A DNA stretch of 64,000 nt from Pseudomonas vlassakiae (GTDB taxonomy: Bacteria > Pseudomonadota > Gammaproteobacteria > Pseudomonadales > Pseudomonadaceae): NCBI RefSeq assembly GCF_014269035.2, contig NZ_JABWRP020000018.1, forward strand, positions 44,033 to 108,032, read 5' to 3'. The notes below the pieces were generated by a model, which was not told where the DNA came from, did not search any database, and worked only from the letters and a program-made list of their open reading frames with translations. A program made the translations under genes and the position numbers. This document shows, in pieces, positions 26,561 to 35,642 of this stretch (position 1 is the stretch's first letter; every line of letters starts with the position of its first letter).

Positions 26561-27043
26561 TCATGCAGATGGGGGCTGCCCAGACGATTTCAAGGGCTTT
26601 TCCGGTTCGATCTTGAAGTGCGCACGGGCGGTGGCGATCGGTGACTGGCGGTCAGCCTGCCAGGCAGTGATGGCGACGTTGGTGACCCGCCGCCCCTGAC
26701 GCCAGAGCTGGCACTGGGCGTAGGTGTCGCGCAAGTGCCCGGCGCGCAGGTAGTCGATGGAAAAATCGATGATCTTCGGAATGCTCGCGCTTTCGCTGTA
26801 GATCAGTAGGTAGAGCGCCGCGGACAACTCCATGAACCCGGCGATCACGCCGCCATGGATGGCCGGCAGCAAGGGGTTGCCGATGTTGTCCTGGTTGGCC
26901 GGCAGGCGAAACAGCAGGTCATCGCCCTCGCGCTCGCACTCGATGCCAATCAGGCCTGCATAAGGGATCAAGGCCAGTAACGGGCGGTAATCACCGACAG
27001 CGTGGGCCGCATTCAACTGCTGACGAATGCCCTCAGGAATCAT
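26561..27043 (-). CDS. PaaI-type hot-dog thioesterase
   Basis: 160 aa, hot-dog fold of the PaaI/4HBT type. The active-site-like segment NPLLPAIHGGVIAGFMELSAALYLL, then DYLRAGHLRDTYAQCQL and RRVTNVAITAWQ, follow the family layout. It probably hydrolyses an acyl-CoA of unknown identity. Its start overlaps the stop of the next thioesterase gene by 4 nt, so the two may form a heteromeric pair. Its 3' end carries the htpG promoter. Confidence 0.87.
   Translation of the reverse strand: MIPEGIRQQLNAAHAVGDYRPLLALIPYAGLIGIECEREGDDLLFRLPANQDNIGNPLLPAIHGGVIAGFMELSAALYLLIYSESASIPKIIDFSIDYLRAGHLRDTYAQCQLWRQGRRVTNVAITAWQADRQSPIATARAHFKIEPEKPLKSSGQPPSA
26567..26594 (-). promoter_or_regulatory. Sigma-32 heat-shock promoter of htpG
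   Basis: On the minus strand CTTGAAA (26594-26588), 13 bp spacer, CCCCATCT (26574-26567). This equals the RpoH consensus CTTGAAA-N11-16-CCCCATnT. It is about 75 bp upstream of the htpG ATG and overlaps the last codons of the thioesterase gene. Confidence 0.85.
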
Positions 27044-27516
27044 GCCCCGCCCTCCTTCAGGGTGTTGGCGAAACCGATGCCGCCTTTGATCTGCTGGCCC
27101 AGACGCATGAAGGTGCCGACCACTTGGCAGATCGGCTGATCCGGGTCGTCCTGGTAGGCGCTACCGCGGGTGAAGATCACATCGCGGGTGACCCGGTAGC
27201 ATTGGGCATGGCCATAGATGGGCTTACCCGCTTCGGCCGGGTGCATATAGTCGATGCGCAGGTCGAGGGTCGGGCACACCTCGAAGCGCGGCAGCACGCA
27301 CAGGGTGGCCATGCCGCAGGTGGTATCCATCAGCGTGGTCAGGGCGCCGCCATGTACCGCACCGGTCTGCGGGTTGCCGACAATCGACGCTGACCAAGGC
27401 AACATCAGCGTCATGCCGTCGCGGTCGGCATGGACCACACGCATCTGTAACAACTGGCAATGCTTCAATGCTGAAAGAAAGCGTTCGGCCATGGCCTGCA
27501 AGCTTGATGCGTTCAT
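27040..27516 (-). CDS. PaaI-type hot-dog thioesterase
   Basis: 158 aa, the upstream partner of the tandem pair. Family features: SIVGNPQTGAVHGGALTTLMDTTCGMA, then LDLRIDYMHPAEAGKPIYGHAQCYRVTRDVIFTRGSAY. Similar fold to the downstream gene but clearly diverged, so an old duplication rather than a recent one. Substrate unknown. Confidence 0.87.
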   Translation of the reverse strand: MNASSLQAMAERFLSALKHCQLLQMRVVHADRDGMTLMLPWSASIVGNPQTGAVHGGALTTLMDTTCGMATLCVLPRFEVCPTLDLRIDYMHPAEAGKPIYGHAQCYRVTRDVIFTRGSAYQDDPDQPICQVVGTFMRLGQQIKGGIGFANTLKEGGA

Positions 27517-27603
27517 ATGCAGTTCCCAGGATCACTGCCGTTACGGCACAAAAACAGTAAAAAGTCCATATAGAACACGGCGTTATATATCTGAAAAAAC
27601 GTG

Positions 27604-27631
27604 GAACTTATTCCACACCGCCGAACTCGAA
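27604..27631 (+). promoter_or_regulatory. Candidate AlgU (sigma-E type) promoter
   Basis: GAACTT (27604-27609), 17 bp spacer, TCGAA (27627-27631), close to the AlgU pattern GAACTT-N16/17-TCnnA, 37 bp before the lipoprotein ATG. The -10 match is only partial. Confidence 0.45.
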
Positions 27632-27668
27632 GGAACAACTCAGTTATTCACCAAGAGGAAACACCCCC

Positions 27669-27944
27669 ATGCGTAAACCTTTTGCTTTTGCTCTGATGCT
27701 GGCTGCTGCCATGGGCCTGGCTGCTTGCGATAAAGCGAGCGAAGACAAAGCCCAGGACGCACAAGAACACCGTGAACAAGCCCAGGAAAAGATGGGTGAT
27801 GCTCAGGATAAGATGAACGACGCCGCCAAGGAAAACGCCGAAGCCGCCAAAGATCAGGCCGAAGCCGAGCAGAAGGCCGCCGAAGAGGCCGCCCCGACTA
27901 CTCCGGCACCGACCACCGCGCCTGCCGAACCTGCCAAGCAGTAA
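27669..27944 (+). CDS. Small Ala/Lys/Glu-rich lipoprotein
   Basis: 91 aa with a lipoprotein signal (FALMLAAAMGLAAC, lipobox LAAC, mature Cys about residue 20). The mature part is a highly charged helix with heptad-like repeats of KAQDAQEHREQAQEKMGDAQ type, ending in a Pro/Thr/Ala tail. It probably anchors in a membrane and projects a coiled coil into the periplasm. Function unknown. A good ribosome site (AGAGGAAA) precedes the ATG. Confidence 0.85.
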   Translation: MRKPFAFALMLAAAMGLAACDKASEDKAQDAQEHREQAQEKMGDAQDKMNDAAKENAEAAKDQAEAEQKAAEEAAPTTPAPTTAPAEPAKQ

Positions 27945-27949
27945 ACGAC

Positions 27950-27992
27950 AGGCACAAAAAAACCCGACATTGTCGGGTTTTTTTGTGCCTGC
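27950..27992. terminator. Bidirectional terminator
   Basis: Long perfect inverted repeat, from AGGCACAAAAAAACCCGAC to its complement, with A- and T-runs on both sides of the GC core; it lies between the convergent lipoprotein and DUF599 genes and can act in both directions. Confidence 0.93.
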
Positions 27993-27995
27993 GTC

Positions 27996-28748
27996 TTACG
28001 AGTTAATCGTTTCAGTCCTTGTATTGGGCACTTCTGTCGGGACACTTTCGGTGGGGGTGAACACCATGACGTCCAATACGTCGGAATGGAACTCTCGGCG
28101 ATACAGAATCAGCACTACCCCGACACTCACGATCATGAACAGCCACGGGCTGATAAACCACGTGAGCATGGCCATGCCGAAGTAATAAGAGCGCAGGCCG
28201 AAGTTGAACTGGTTGGCCGCCAGCGAAAGCACCCGCGCCGCCCGCGAGGCAAACGCCTTGCGCTCCAGTTCGTTGACCTGGCGTTCACCAATCATTGGCG
28301 CGGACCCCACCAATACCGCGGCAAAGTTGTACTGGCGCATGCACCAGCTGAAGGTAAAGAAGGCGTAGACGAAGACCATCGCCAGGCACAGCAGCTTGAT
28401 TTCCGACATACCCTGGGATGCCTGCTGTACCAGCGGCAGGTCTGCAAGCAGCGACAGGGCGCGATCCGAAGCACCTAGCACGGTGAGAATACCGGCAAGG
28501 ATGATCAGCGTGCTGGAGGCGAAAAACGAGGCGTTGCGCTCCAGGTTACCAATCACGCTGGCGTCGGCGATGCGGTTGTCGCGCAGCAGCATGCGGCGCA
28601 TCCAGTCTTCCCGGTATAGATGCAGCACGCTGGCCAGGCAGGCAGTGTCTCGGCCTTTCCAGATGGCATAGCGGGTGTAGCCGCCCCAGCAGAGGGCGAA
28701 CCAGCAGACGGCCAGGAGGTTGTGTAGATTGCTTTGGATGAAGTTCAT
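27996..28748 (-). CDS. DUF599 family membrane protein
   Basis: 250 aa with about four to five hydrophobic segments (LLAVCWFALCWGGYTRYA, ASSTLIILAGILTVLG, IKLLCLAMVFVYAFFTFSW, LTWFISPWLFMIVSVGVVLILY). The motifs YNFAAVLVGSAP and NQFNFGLRSYYFGMA are typical of DUF599. The biochemical role is not known to me. ATG at 28748 opens directly into the conserved N terminus. Confidence 0.85.
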   Translation of the reverse strand: MNFIQSNLHNLLAVCWFALCWGGYTRYAIWKGRDTACLASVLHLYREDWMRRMLLRDNRIADASVIGNLERNASFFASSTLIILAGILTVLGASDRALSLLADLPLVQQASQGMSEIKLLCLAMVFVYAFFTFSWCMRQYNFAAVLVGSAPMIGERQVNELERKAFASRAARVLSLAANQFNFGLRSYYFGMAMLTWFISPWLFMIVSVGVVLILYRREFHSDVLDVMVFTPTESVPTEVPNTRTETINS

Positions 28749-28828
28749 GCAGGATTCCCGAGAGCCAGGTGCACAAAGGATAGTGACCGGGTTTCGACGC
28801 CCACAAGCGGCAAAAGGCACAACCTGAA

Positions 28829-28863
28829 ACGAAAAAGCCCCGCATCCATACGGATTCGGGGCT
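28829..28863 (-). terminator. brnQ terminator
   Basis: Minus strand: AAGCCCCG (28863-28856), loop, CGGGGCTT (28841-28834), then TTT; 73 bp past the brnQ stop. Confidence 0.85.
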
Positions 28864-28935
28864 TGCGGGTTTCAACCCTTGGCCAGCACCCTGCGGCTCG
28901 TGACCGGTGCTGCCCTCAGGCTTCGACCTATGCCA

Positions 28936-30249
28936 TCAGGCCAAGGCTTCGCGCGGCTTGCCGAGCAGGCGGTCGCAGGCCACTGCGCCAACCAGCGTTA
29001 CCACCGAAGGTACCAGCCAGGCCAGGCCTTGATCGCTCAGCGGCAAATGCGCCAGAACGTCTGGCAAGACATGGGCAATCTCGCTGCCCTTGATCGCGTC
29101 GACGATACCGAACACCAGCGACACCAGCATCACCGGGGCCAGGATACGGGTCGGCGAATGCCACAGCTCCTTCACGAAGCTCAGCCCCACCACCACGATG
29201 CATGGGGGATAGATGGCGGTCAGTACCGGGATCGAGAACATGATCAACTTGGTCAGGCCCAGGTTGGAGATCAGCAACGAGAAGCCTGCCAGGATCACCA
29301 CCAGCGCACGGTACGACAGCGGCAGGACCTGGCTGAAGTACTCGGCACAGGCACAGGTCAGGCCGACCGCAGTCACCAGGCACGCCAACGCGATCAGCAC
29401 GGCGAGGAAGCCACTGCCCAGCGAGCCGAAGGTGTGCTGCACATAGGCATGCAGGACAGCGGCACCGTTGGTGGCACCGGCGGCAATCTCATGGCTGCCG
29501 GCACCGAGGCGGAACAGGCTGATGTACACCAGCGCCAGGCCAACACCAGCGATCAGGCCAGCGATGATGGCATACCGAGTGATCAACTTCGGCGACTCGA
29601 CACCGCGCGAGCGGATGGCATTGACGATGACGATACCGAATACCAGGGCACCGAGGGTGTCCATGGTCAGGTAGCCATCGGAGAAGCCCTTGGAGAACGC
29701 AGCGGCCGCATAGGCCGGCTGAGCTTCACCGATGGTTCCGGCCGGCAGCGCGAAGGCAGCGATGCCCAGCACCGCCAGGGCAATGATCTTCAGTGGCGCG
29801 AGGAAGCGACCGACGGTGTCGAGCAGTTTGCCCGGATACATGGACACTGCCAGTACCACGGCGAAGTACACCAGGCTATAGATGAACAGCGCTGTCGGGC
29901 TTTCACCGGTCAGCGGCGCCACACCCACTTCGAACGACACGGTCGCGGTTCGCGGCGTCGCGAACAGCGGGCCGACCGACAGGTAGCACACGGCCGCCAG
30001 CAGGCCACCGAAGAACTTGCCGATCGGGCTGCTCAGGGCATCCATGCCGCCACCGACCTTGGCCAGGGCGACCACGGTAATGACCGGCAGCCCCACGGCG
30101 GTGACCAGGAAGCCCAGGGCCGCCATCCACACGTGCGGGCCAGACTGCAGGCCAACGATAGGCGGGAAGATGATGTTGCCCGCGCCTACGAAAAGCGCAA
30201 ACGTCATAAAGCCAAGCGCCAGGATATCCTGGCCTTTGAGAACTTTCAT
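28936..30249 (-). CDS. brnQ: Branched-chain amino acid transporter BrnQ (LIVCS family)
   Basis: 437 aa inner-membrane Na+ or H+-coupled carrier for Leu, Ile and Val. About 12 hydrophobic segments. The N-terminal region ILALGFMTFALFVGAGNIIFPPIVG and LVFGIVIVNAIRSRG are characteristic. The upstream leader (30250-30420) holds a hairpin and a repeated TTCCCTTTTGG, possibly for regulation. Confidence 0.95.
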   Translation of the reverse strand: MKVLKGQDILALGFMTFALFVGAGNIIFPPIVGLQSGPHVWMAALGFLVTAVGLPVITVVALAKVGGGMDALSSPIGKFFGGLLAAVCYLSVGPLFATPRTATVSFEVGVAPLTGESPTALFIYSLVYFAVVLAVSMYPGKLLDTVGRFLAPLKIIALAVLGIAAFALPAGTIGEAQPAYAAAAFSKGFSDGYLTMDTLGALVFGIVIVNAIRSRGVESPKLITRYAIIAGLIAGVGLALVYISLFRLGAGSHEIAAGATNGAAVLHAYVQHTFGSLGSGFLAVLIALACLVTAVGLTCACAEYFSQVLPLSYRALVVILAGFSLLISNLGLTKLIMFSIPVLTAIYPPCIVVVGLSFVKELWHSPTRILAPVMLVSLVFGIVDAIKGSEIAHVLPDVLAHLPLSDQGLAWLVPSVVTLVGAVACDRLLGKPREALA

Positions 30250-30623
30250 TTAAGGTAGTACCACACTGCTGAAATCGGGATTCGAGAGGGGATTTCCCTT
30301 TTGGATGAGGGGAAATGCTGCCCGGCTTGATAGGCCAGACCCGTTTAGCGTGTCGTTCCCTTTTGGGGTACGGGCACAGAGTGAACGCGTAGATTAACCG
30401 TTTTACCCGGCAAACGCACTGGCACAGTGCTGCTTGTCCGATGTGCGTACATGTTTGTCGTCTGTGTGACCGTGAACAGTAGGAATTATCCTCTGATTGA
30501 AACATTCGTCTGCGCGAAAATTCCTATCAAAACTATCGAAAAACCTAACTGCCTGTTCGAACCGCAAAAACGACAAAGGCCACCCGAAGGTGGCCTCTGT
30601 GCGCGTGGGGGGTATAGCAGGTA
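30250..30623. other. Intergenic region between brnQ and sucD
   Basis: No gene seen. It contains, on the brnQ side, the 11-mer TTCCCTTTTGG twice (30294-30304 and 30356-30366) and an ATTTCCC/GGGAAAT hairpin (30292-30316) in the presumed brnQ leader. On the sucD side is the hairpin at 30577-30596. The middle is A/T-richer than the surroundings and probably carries the brnQ promoter. Confidence 0.5.
30571..30600 (-). terminator. Terminator of the sdh-suc operon
   Basis: AGGCCACC-CGAA-GGTGGCCT stem-loop (30577-30596), followed on the minus strand by TTGTCGTTTTTG; 28 bp beyond the sucD stop. Confidence 0.78.
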
Positions 30624-31508
30624 TTACTTCTTGACTTCCCAGCCAGTCAGCTCGGCCAGGGCCTTGCCGATGTCAGCCAGGGAACGCACGGTCTTCACAC
30701 CAGCGTCCTGCAGCGCGGCGAACTTCTCGTCCGCAGTGCCTTTGCCGCCGGAAATGATGGCGCCAGCGTGGCCCATGCGCTTGCCCGCCGGGGCAGTAAC
30801 ACCGGCGATGTAGGAAACGACTGGCTTGGTGACGTTGGCCTTGATGTAGGCCGCCGCTTCTTCTTCAGCCGAACCGCCGATTTCACCGATCATGACGATC
30901 GCTTCGGTTTTCGGGTCTTCCTGGAACAGCTTCAGGATGTCGATGAAGTTGGAGCCCGGGATCGGGTCGCCGCCGATGCCCACGCAGGTCGACTGGCCGA
31001 AGCCGGCGTCGGTGGTCTGCTTGACCGCTTCGTAGGTCAGGGTGCCGGAACGCGAAACGATGCCGACCTTGCCTGGCAGGTGGATGTGGCCTGGCATGAT
31101 GCCGATCTTGCACTCGCCCGGAGTGATTACGCCTGGGCAGTTAGGGCCGATCAGGGTCACGCCCAGCTCGTCGCACTTGACCTTGGCATCCAGCATGTCC
31201 AGGGTAGGAATGCCTTCGGTGATGCAGACGATCAGCTTGATGCCGCCGAAGGCTGCTTCCAGGATCGAGTCCTTGCAGAAAGGAGCCGGAACGTAGATGA
31301 CCGAAGCGTCAGCGCCGGTGGCTTCCACGGCTTCCTTGACGGTGTTGAACACCGGCAGGCCCAGGTGGGTGGTGCCACCCTTGCCTGGCGTAACGCCGCC
31401 GACCATCTTGGTGCCGTAGGCGATGGCCTGTTCGGAGTGGAAAGTACCCTGCGAGCCGGTGAAGCCCTGGCAGATGACTTTGGTATCTTTATTGATCAGG
31501 ACGCTCAT
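30624..31508 (-). CDS. sucD: Succinyl-CoA synthetase alpha subunit
   Basis: 294 aa. Forms the alpha2beta2 enzyme with SucC that converts succinyl-CoA to succinate with ATP formation. N-terminal CoA-binding fold (VICQGFTGSQGTFHSEQAIAYGT), phospho-His region GHAGAIISGGKGTADEKFAAL with the active-site His. The start shares one base with the sucC stop (TAATG), so the genes are coupled. Last gene of the operon. Confidence 0.98.
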   Translation of the reverse strand: MSVLINKDTKVICQGFTGSQGTFHSEQAIAYGTKMVGGVTPGKGGTTHLGLPVFNTVKEAVEATGADASVIYVPAPFCKDSILEAAFGGIKLIVCITEGIPTLDMLDAKVKCDELGVTLIGPNCPGVITPGECKIGIMPGHIHLPGKVGIVSRSGTLTYEAVKQTTDAGFGQSTCVGIGGDPIPGSNFIDILKLFQEDPKTEAIVMIGEIGGSAEEEAAAYIKANVTKPVVSYIAGVTAPAGKRMGHAGAIISGGKGTADEKFAALQDAGVKTVRSLADIGKALAELTGWEVKK

Positions 31509-32674
31509 TACTTGCCCTCCGCAGCTTTGACAACTTGTTGAGCAGCGTCGGTCAGGCTGGTGGCCGCAATGATGTTCAAACCGCTTTCTGCCAGTACTTT
31601 AGCGCCCAGTTCGGCGTTGTTGCCTTCAAGGCGAACGACAACCGGAACTTTAACGCCGACTTCTTTCACTGCACCGATGATGCCTTCGGCGATCATGTCG
31701 CAGCGAACGATGCCGCCGAAGATGTTGACCAGAACGGCCGCGACGTTGGTGTCGGACAGAATGATCTTGAACGCTTCGGTAACGCGCTCTTTGGTAGCGC
31801 CGCCGCCCACGTCGAGGAAGTTGGCTGGCTTGCCGCCGTGCAGGTTGACGATGTCCATGGTACCCATGGCCAGGCCGGCACCGTTGACCATGCAGCCGAT
31901 GTTGCCTTCGAGGGCAACGTAGTTCAGTTCGAACTTGGCAGCGTGGGCTTCACGGGCGTCGTCCTGCGACGGGTCGTGGAAAGTCTTCAGCTTAGGCTGA
32001 CGGTACATGGCGTTGGCGTCGATGTTGATCTTGGCATCGAGGCAGTGCAGGTCGCCATCGGCCTTGATCACCAGCGGGTTCACTTCCAGCAGGGCCAGAT
32101 CGTGATCCTTGAACAGCTTGGCCAGGCCCACGAAGATCTTGGCGAACTGTTGAACTTGCTTGCCTTCCAGGCCCAGCTGGAACGCCAGCTCACGACCCTG
32201 GAACGGCTGAGCGCCAACCAGTGGGTCGATGGTAGCCTTGAGGATCTTCTCAGGCGTGTCGTGCGCCACTTTCTCGATGTCCACGCCACCTTCGGTGGAA
32301 GCCATGAACACGATACGGCGGCTCGAACGATCCACTACAGCGCCGAGGTACAGCTCTTTGGCGATGTCAGTGCAGGATTCGACCAGAATCTTGGAGACGG
32401 GTTGACCGTTGGCATCAGTCTGGTAGGTAACCAGATTCTTGCCCAACCACTGTGCAGCGAACGCCTTGGCGTCTTCCTTGCTGCGAACCAGCTTGACGCC
32501 GCCCGCCTTGCCGCGACCACCTGCGTGAACCTGGGCTTTGACTACCCACTCGTTCCCGCCGATCTTGTCGCAGGCTTCTGCTGCAGCTTCAGGGGTGTCG
32601 ACTGCGAAACCCTTGGAAACTGGCAGGCCGTACTCAGCGAACAGCTGCTTACCCTGATACTCGTGAAGATTCAT
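31508..32674 (-). CDS. sucC: Succinyl-CoA synthetase beta subunit
   Basis: 388 aa, ATP-grasp subunit: MNLHEYQGKQLFAEYG, VVKAQVHAGGRGKAGGVKLV, LEVNPLVIKADGDLHCLDAKI and VNIFGGIVRCDMIAEGI are conserved. ATG 32674 starts the canonical N terminus; the longer frame upstream is not conserved. Acts with SucD in the TCA cycle. Confidence 0.98.
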   Translation of the reverse strand: MNLHEYQGKQLFAEYGLPVSKGFAVDTPEAAAEACDKIGGNEWVVKAQVHAGGRGKAGGVKLVRSKEDAKAFAAQWLGKNLVTYQTDANGQPVSKILVESCTDIAKELYLGAVVDRSSRRIVFMASTEGGVDIEKVAHDTPEKILKATIDPLVGAQPFQGRELAFQLGLEGKQVQQFAKIFVGLAKLFKDHDLALLEVNPLVIKADGDLHCLDAKINIDANAMYRQPKLKTFHDPSQDDAREAHAAKFELNYVALEGNIGCMVNGAGLAMGTMDIVNLHGGKPANFLDVGGGATKERVTEAFKIILSDTNVAAVLVNIFGGIVRCDMIAEGIIGAVKEVGVKVPVVVRLEGNNAELGAKVLAESGLNIIAATSLTDAAQQVVKAAEGK

Positions 32675-32846
32675 GCTTTTTACCGTCTTCGTTAGGTACT
32701 GCGCTTCGGCGCTGCGCCATTGCTGGCGCCGCACCACCTGTGACCATTGACCCCGGGTTTTCCCGTGTTGTCCGGTCCGGCGGACGTTCCGCGGTGAGTC
32801 ATGCACGCAAGACTCACGACGGGCAGCCCGCCGTGGTTTCTTATAA
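32675..32846. other. lpd-sucC intergenic region with hairpins
   Basis: 172 bp inside the operon. It has a GTGAGTC/GACTCAC inverted repeat (32794-32817) and GC-rich stems near 32700-32740. These may be processing or attenuation sites, or hide an internal promoter; nothing is proven by the sequence. Confidence 0.4.
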
Positions 32847-34283
32847 TTAACGCTTCTTACGGTTGGCCACGTGAATGGCGCCGCCATTCACTGCCAGCGC
32901 TGCTTCATGCAGCGCTTCGGACAGGGTTGGATGGCTGAAGACCATCATGCCCAGATCCTCGGCACTGGTGCCGAATTCCATTGCGATCGCGCCCTGCTGT
33001 ACCAGTTCGGCAGCCGATGGGCCAATCACGTGAACACCCAGAACGCGGTCGGTCTTGGCGTCAGCGATGACCTTGACGAAACCACCGGTATCGTTGGCCG
33101 CCATCGCACGGCCGCTGGCCGCGAACGGGAAGGTGCCTACGTTAACCTCAACACCCTCGGCCTTCAAGGCTTGTTCGGTCTTGCCGACCCAGGCGATTTC
33201 CGGGTGGGTGTAGATGACCGAAGGGATCAGGTCGTAGTTCATCTGGGCCTTGTGGCCCTTAATGCGCTCGACGACCATGATGCCCTCTTCCGAAGCCTTG
33301 TGGGCCAGCATCAGACCACGCACCACGTCACCAATGGCGTAGACGCCCGGTACGCTGGTAGCGCAGTAGTCATCGACATAGATGTAGCCACGCTCGTCGA
33401 TGGTCACGCCGCTGTCTGCAGCCAGCAGATCGGTGGTCACCGGGCGACGGCCGACCGCGACGATCAGCTTGTCGAAGGTGATCTTCTGCTCGCCTTCGGC
33501 GTTGGTGTAGGTCACTTCGACTTCGTTGCCGTTGACTTTCGAGCCGGTGACGCGAGCGCCCAGCTTGATGTCCAGGCCTTGCTTGGTCAGGGTCTTCTGG
33601 GCTTCTTTCGACACTGCGGTGTCGGCAGCCATCAGGAAGGTGTCCAGGGCTTCCAGGACAGTGACCTCAGCACCCAGGCGAGCCCATACCGAGCCCAGTT
33701 CAAGGCCGATGACACCAGCACCGATCACGCCCAGGCGCTTCGGTACGCTCTGGAACTCCAGTGCGCCGGTGGAGTCGACGATGACGTTCTGGTCGACCGG
33801 AGCCGGAGGAATGTCGATCGGACGCGAGCCGGAAGCGAGGATCACGTTCTCGGCTTCGATGACTTCAGTGGTGCCGTCGGCTTTGGTGACTTCGACCTTT
33901 TTGCCAGCCAGCAGCTTGCCGTGGCCCTGGATCGAGGTCACGCCATTGGCCTTGAACAGGGTGGCGACGCCACCGGTCAGGTTTTTCACGATGCCGGCCT
34001 TGCGGCCAACCATCGCGGCGACGTCCATCTTCACTTCGCCAGTGGAGATACCGTGGACGTTGAAGCTCTCCTTGGCTTCCTTGTACTTCCAGGAGCTGTC
34101 CAGCAGCGCCTTGGACGGAATGCAGCCTACGTTCAGGCAGGTGCCGCCCAGGGCCAGCTTGCCCTCGGCGTCGGTGTACTTCTCGATACAGGCAGTCTTC
34201 AGACCAAGTTGTGCGGCCTTGATGGCAGCAACATAGCCGCCAGGACCTGCACCGATTACCACTACGTCGAATTTCTGGGTCAT
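32847..34283 (-). CDS. lpd: Dihydrolipoyl dehydrogenase (E3), 2-oxoglutarate dehydrogenase type
   Basis: 478 aa flavoprotein that reoxidises the dihydrolipoyl groups of the E2 component, using NAD+. FAD motif VVVIGAGPGGYVAAIKAAQLG, redox disulfide GGTCLNVGCIPSKALL, NAD-binding GVIGAGVIGLELGSVWARLG, and the C-terminal His-Glu pair in HPTLSEALHEAAL. Placed between sucB and sucC, so it is the E3 of the 2-oxoglutarate dehydrogenase complex (called LpdG in Pseudomonas). Confidence 0.97.
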   Translation of the reverse strand: MTQKFDVVVIGAGPGGYVAAIKAAQLGLKTACIEKYTDAEGKLALGGTCLNVGCIPSKALLDSSWKYKEAKESFNVHGISTGEVKMDVAAMVGRKAGIVKNLTGGVATLFKANGVTSIQGHGKLLAGKKVEVTKADGTTEVIEAENVILASGSRPIDIPPAPVDQNVIVDSTGALEFQSVPKRLGVIGAGVIGLELGSVWARLGAEVTVLEALDTFLMAADTAVSKEAQKTLTKQGLDIKLGARVTGSKVNGNEVEVTYTNAEGEQKITFDKLIVAVGRRPVTTDLLAADSGVTIDERGYIYVDDYCATSVPGVYAIGDVVRGLMLAHKASEEGIMVVERIKGHKAQMNYDLIPSVIYTHPEIAWVGKTEQALKAEGVEVNVGTFPFAASGRAMAANDTGGFVKVIADAKTDRVLGVHVIGPSAAELVQQGAIAMEFGTSAEDLGMMVFSHPTLSEALHEAALAVNGGAIHVANRKKR

Positions 34284-34376
34284 AAAAGATTCCTTATCAG
34301 CTACAAGCTACAGGCCGCGGACCGCGCGGCGTGGCTTCTTGCGAAGCCAGGCCCGGCACGGTACGCAGCCAGAGGG

Positions 34377-35600
34377 TTAGATGTCCAGCAGCAGGCGAGA
34401 CGGATCTTCCAGCAGGTTCTTGATGGTGACCAGGAAGGTTACCGCTTCCTTGCCATCGATCAGGCGGTGATCGTAGGACAGTGCCAGGTACATCATCGGG
34501 CGGATAACCACCTGGCCGTTGATGGCCATCGGACGCTGGATGATGTTGTGCATGCCCAGGATGGCAGCCTGTGGCGGGTTGACGATCGGGGTCGACATCA
34601 TCGAGCCGAAGGTACCGCCGTTGGTGATGGTGAAGGTACCACCGGTCATCTCTTCGATCGACAGCTTGCCGTCACGGGCCTTCTTGCCGAAGGTGGCGAT
34701 GCCGTTTTCGATTTCAGCCAGGCTCATCGACTCGGCGTTACGCAGCACCGGAACCACCAGGCCACGGTCGCTCGACACGGCAACGCCGACGTCGGCGAAG
34801 CCGTGGTAGACGATGTCGTTGCCGTCGATCGAGGCGTTGACCGCCGGGAAGCGCTTCAGGGCTTCGGTGGCGGCCTTGACGAAGAACGACATGAAGCCCA
34901 GGCGTACGCCGTTGTGGGTCTTCTCGAACAGGTCCTTGTACTTCGAACGCAGGGCCATGACTTCGGTCATGTCGACTTCGTTGAAGGTGGTCAGCATGGC
35001 CATGTTCGACTGGGCTTCGACCAGACGCTCGGCGATCTTGGCGCGCAGACGGGTCATCGGCACGCGCTTCTCGGTGCGGTCGCCAGCGGCAACGACAACC
35101 GGGGCAGCGGCGGCGGCAGCAGCCGGCTTGGCCGCCGGGGCCGGGGCCGACTTCTTGTTGGCGACGGCGGCGACGACGTCTTCCTTGGTGATGCGCCCGC
35201 CTTTGCCGGTGCCGGCAACGGTAGCCAGGTCGATCGCGTTTTCTTCGGCCAGCTTGCGTGCGGCAGGTGCAGCGATCGGGTCATCTTCGCCAGCGTCGGC
35301 AGCAGCAGCGGCAGCCGGGGCAGCGGCGGCCGGAGCAGCTGCTGGGGCAGCGGCAGCAGCACCACCTTCAACGATCGAACCCAGCACTTCGTCGGACAGG
35401 ACGGTGTCGCCCTCGCCCTTGACGATGGCGCCCAGCACGCCATCGGCGGTGGCCAGCACTTCCAGGACGACCTTGTCGGTCTCGATGTCGACGATCAGCT
35501 CGTCACGCTTGACGGCCTCGCCCGGCTGCTTGTGCCAGGTGGCAACGGTGCCATCGGCAACCGATTCCGGGAAGGTTGGGGCTTTGATCTCGATAGCCAT
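34377..35600 (-). CDS. sucB: Dihydrolipoamide succinyltransferase (E2 of 2-oxoglutarate dehydrogenase)
   Basis: 407 aa. One N-terminal lipoyl domain with the modified Lys in [11 protein letters not shown] (about residue 43), an Ala/Pro-rich linker, a peripheral-subunit-binding domain ([23 protein letters not shown]), an Ala-rich linker and the catalytic domain ending with the active-site motif [13 protein letters not shown]. Forms the core of the complex with SucA and Lpd. Confidence 0.98.
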
Positions 35601-35642
35601 TATCTGTGTTTCCTTAAATTCGGTTTCAGGTGCGCGAAGGCA

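Noticed and set aside
32700..32740. Possible riboswitch between lpd and sucC
   Set aside because: Only short GC-rich hairpins; no conserved core that I recognise.
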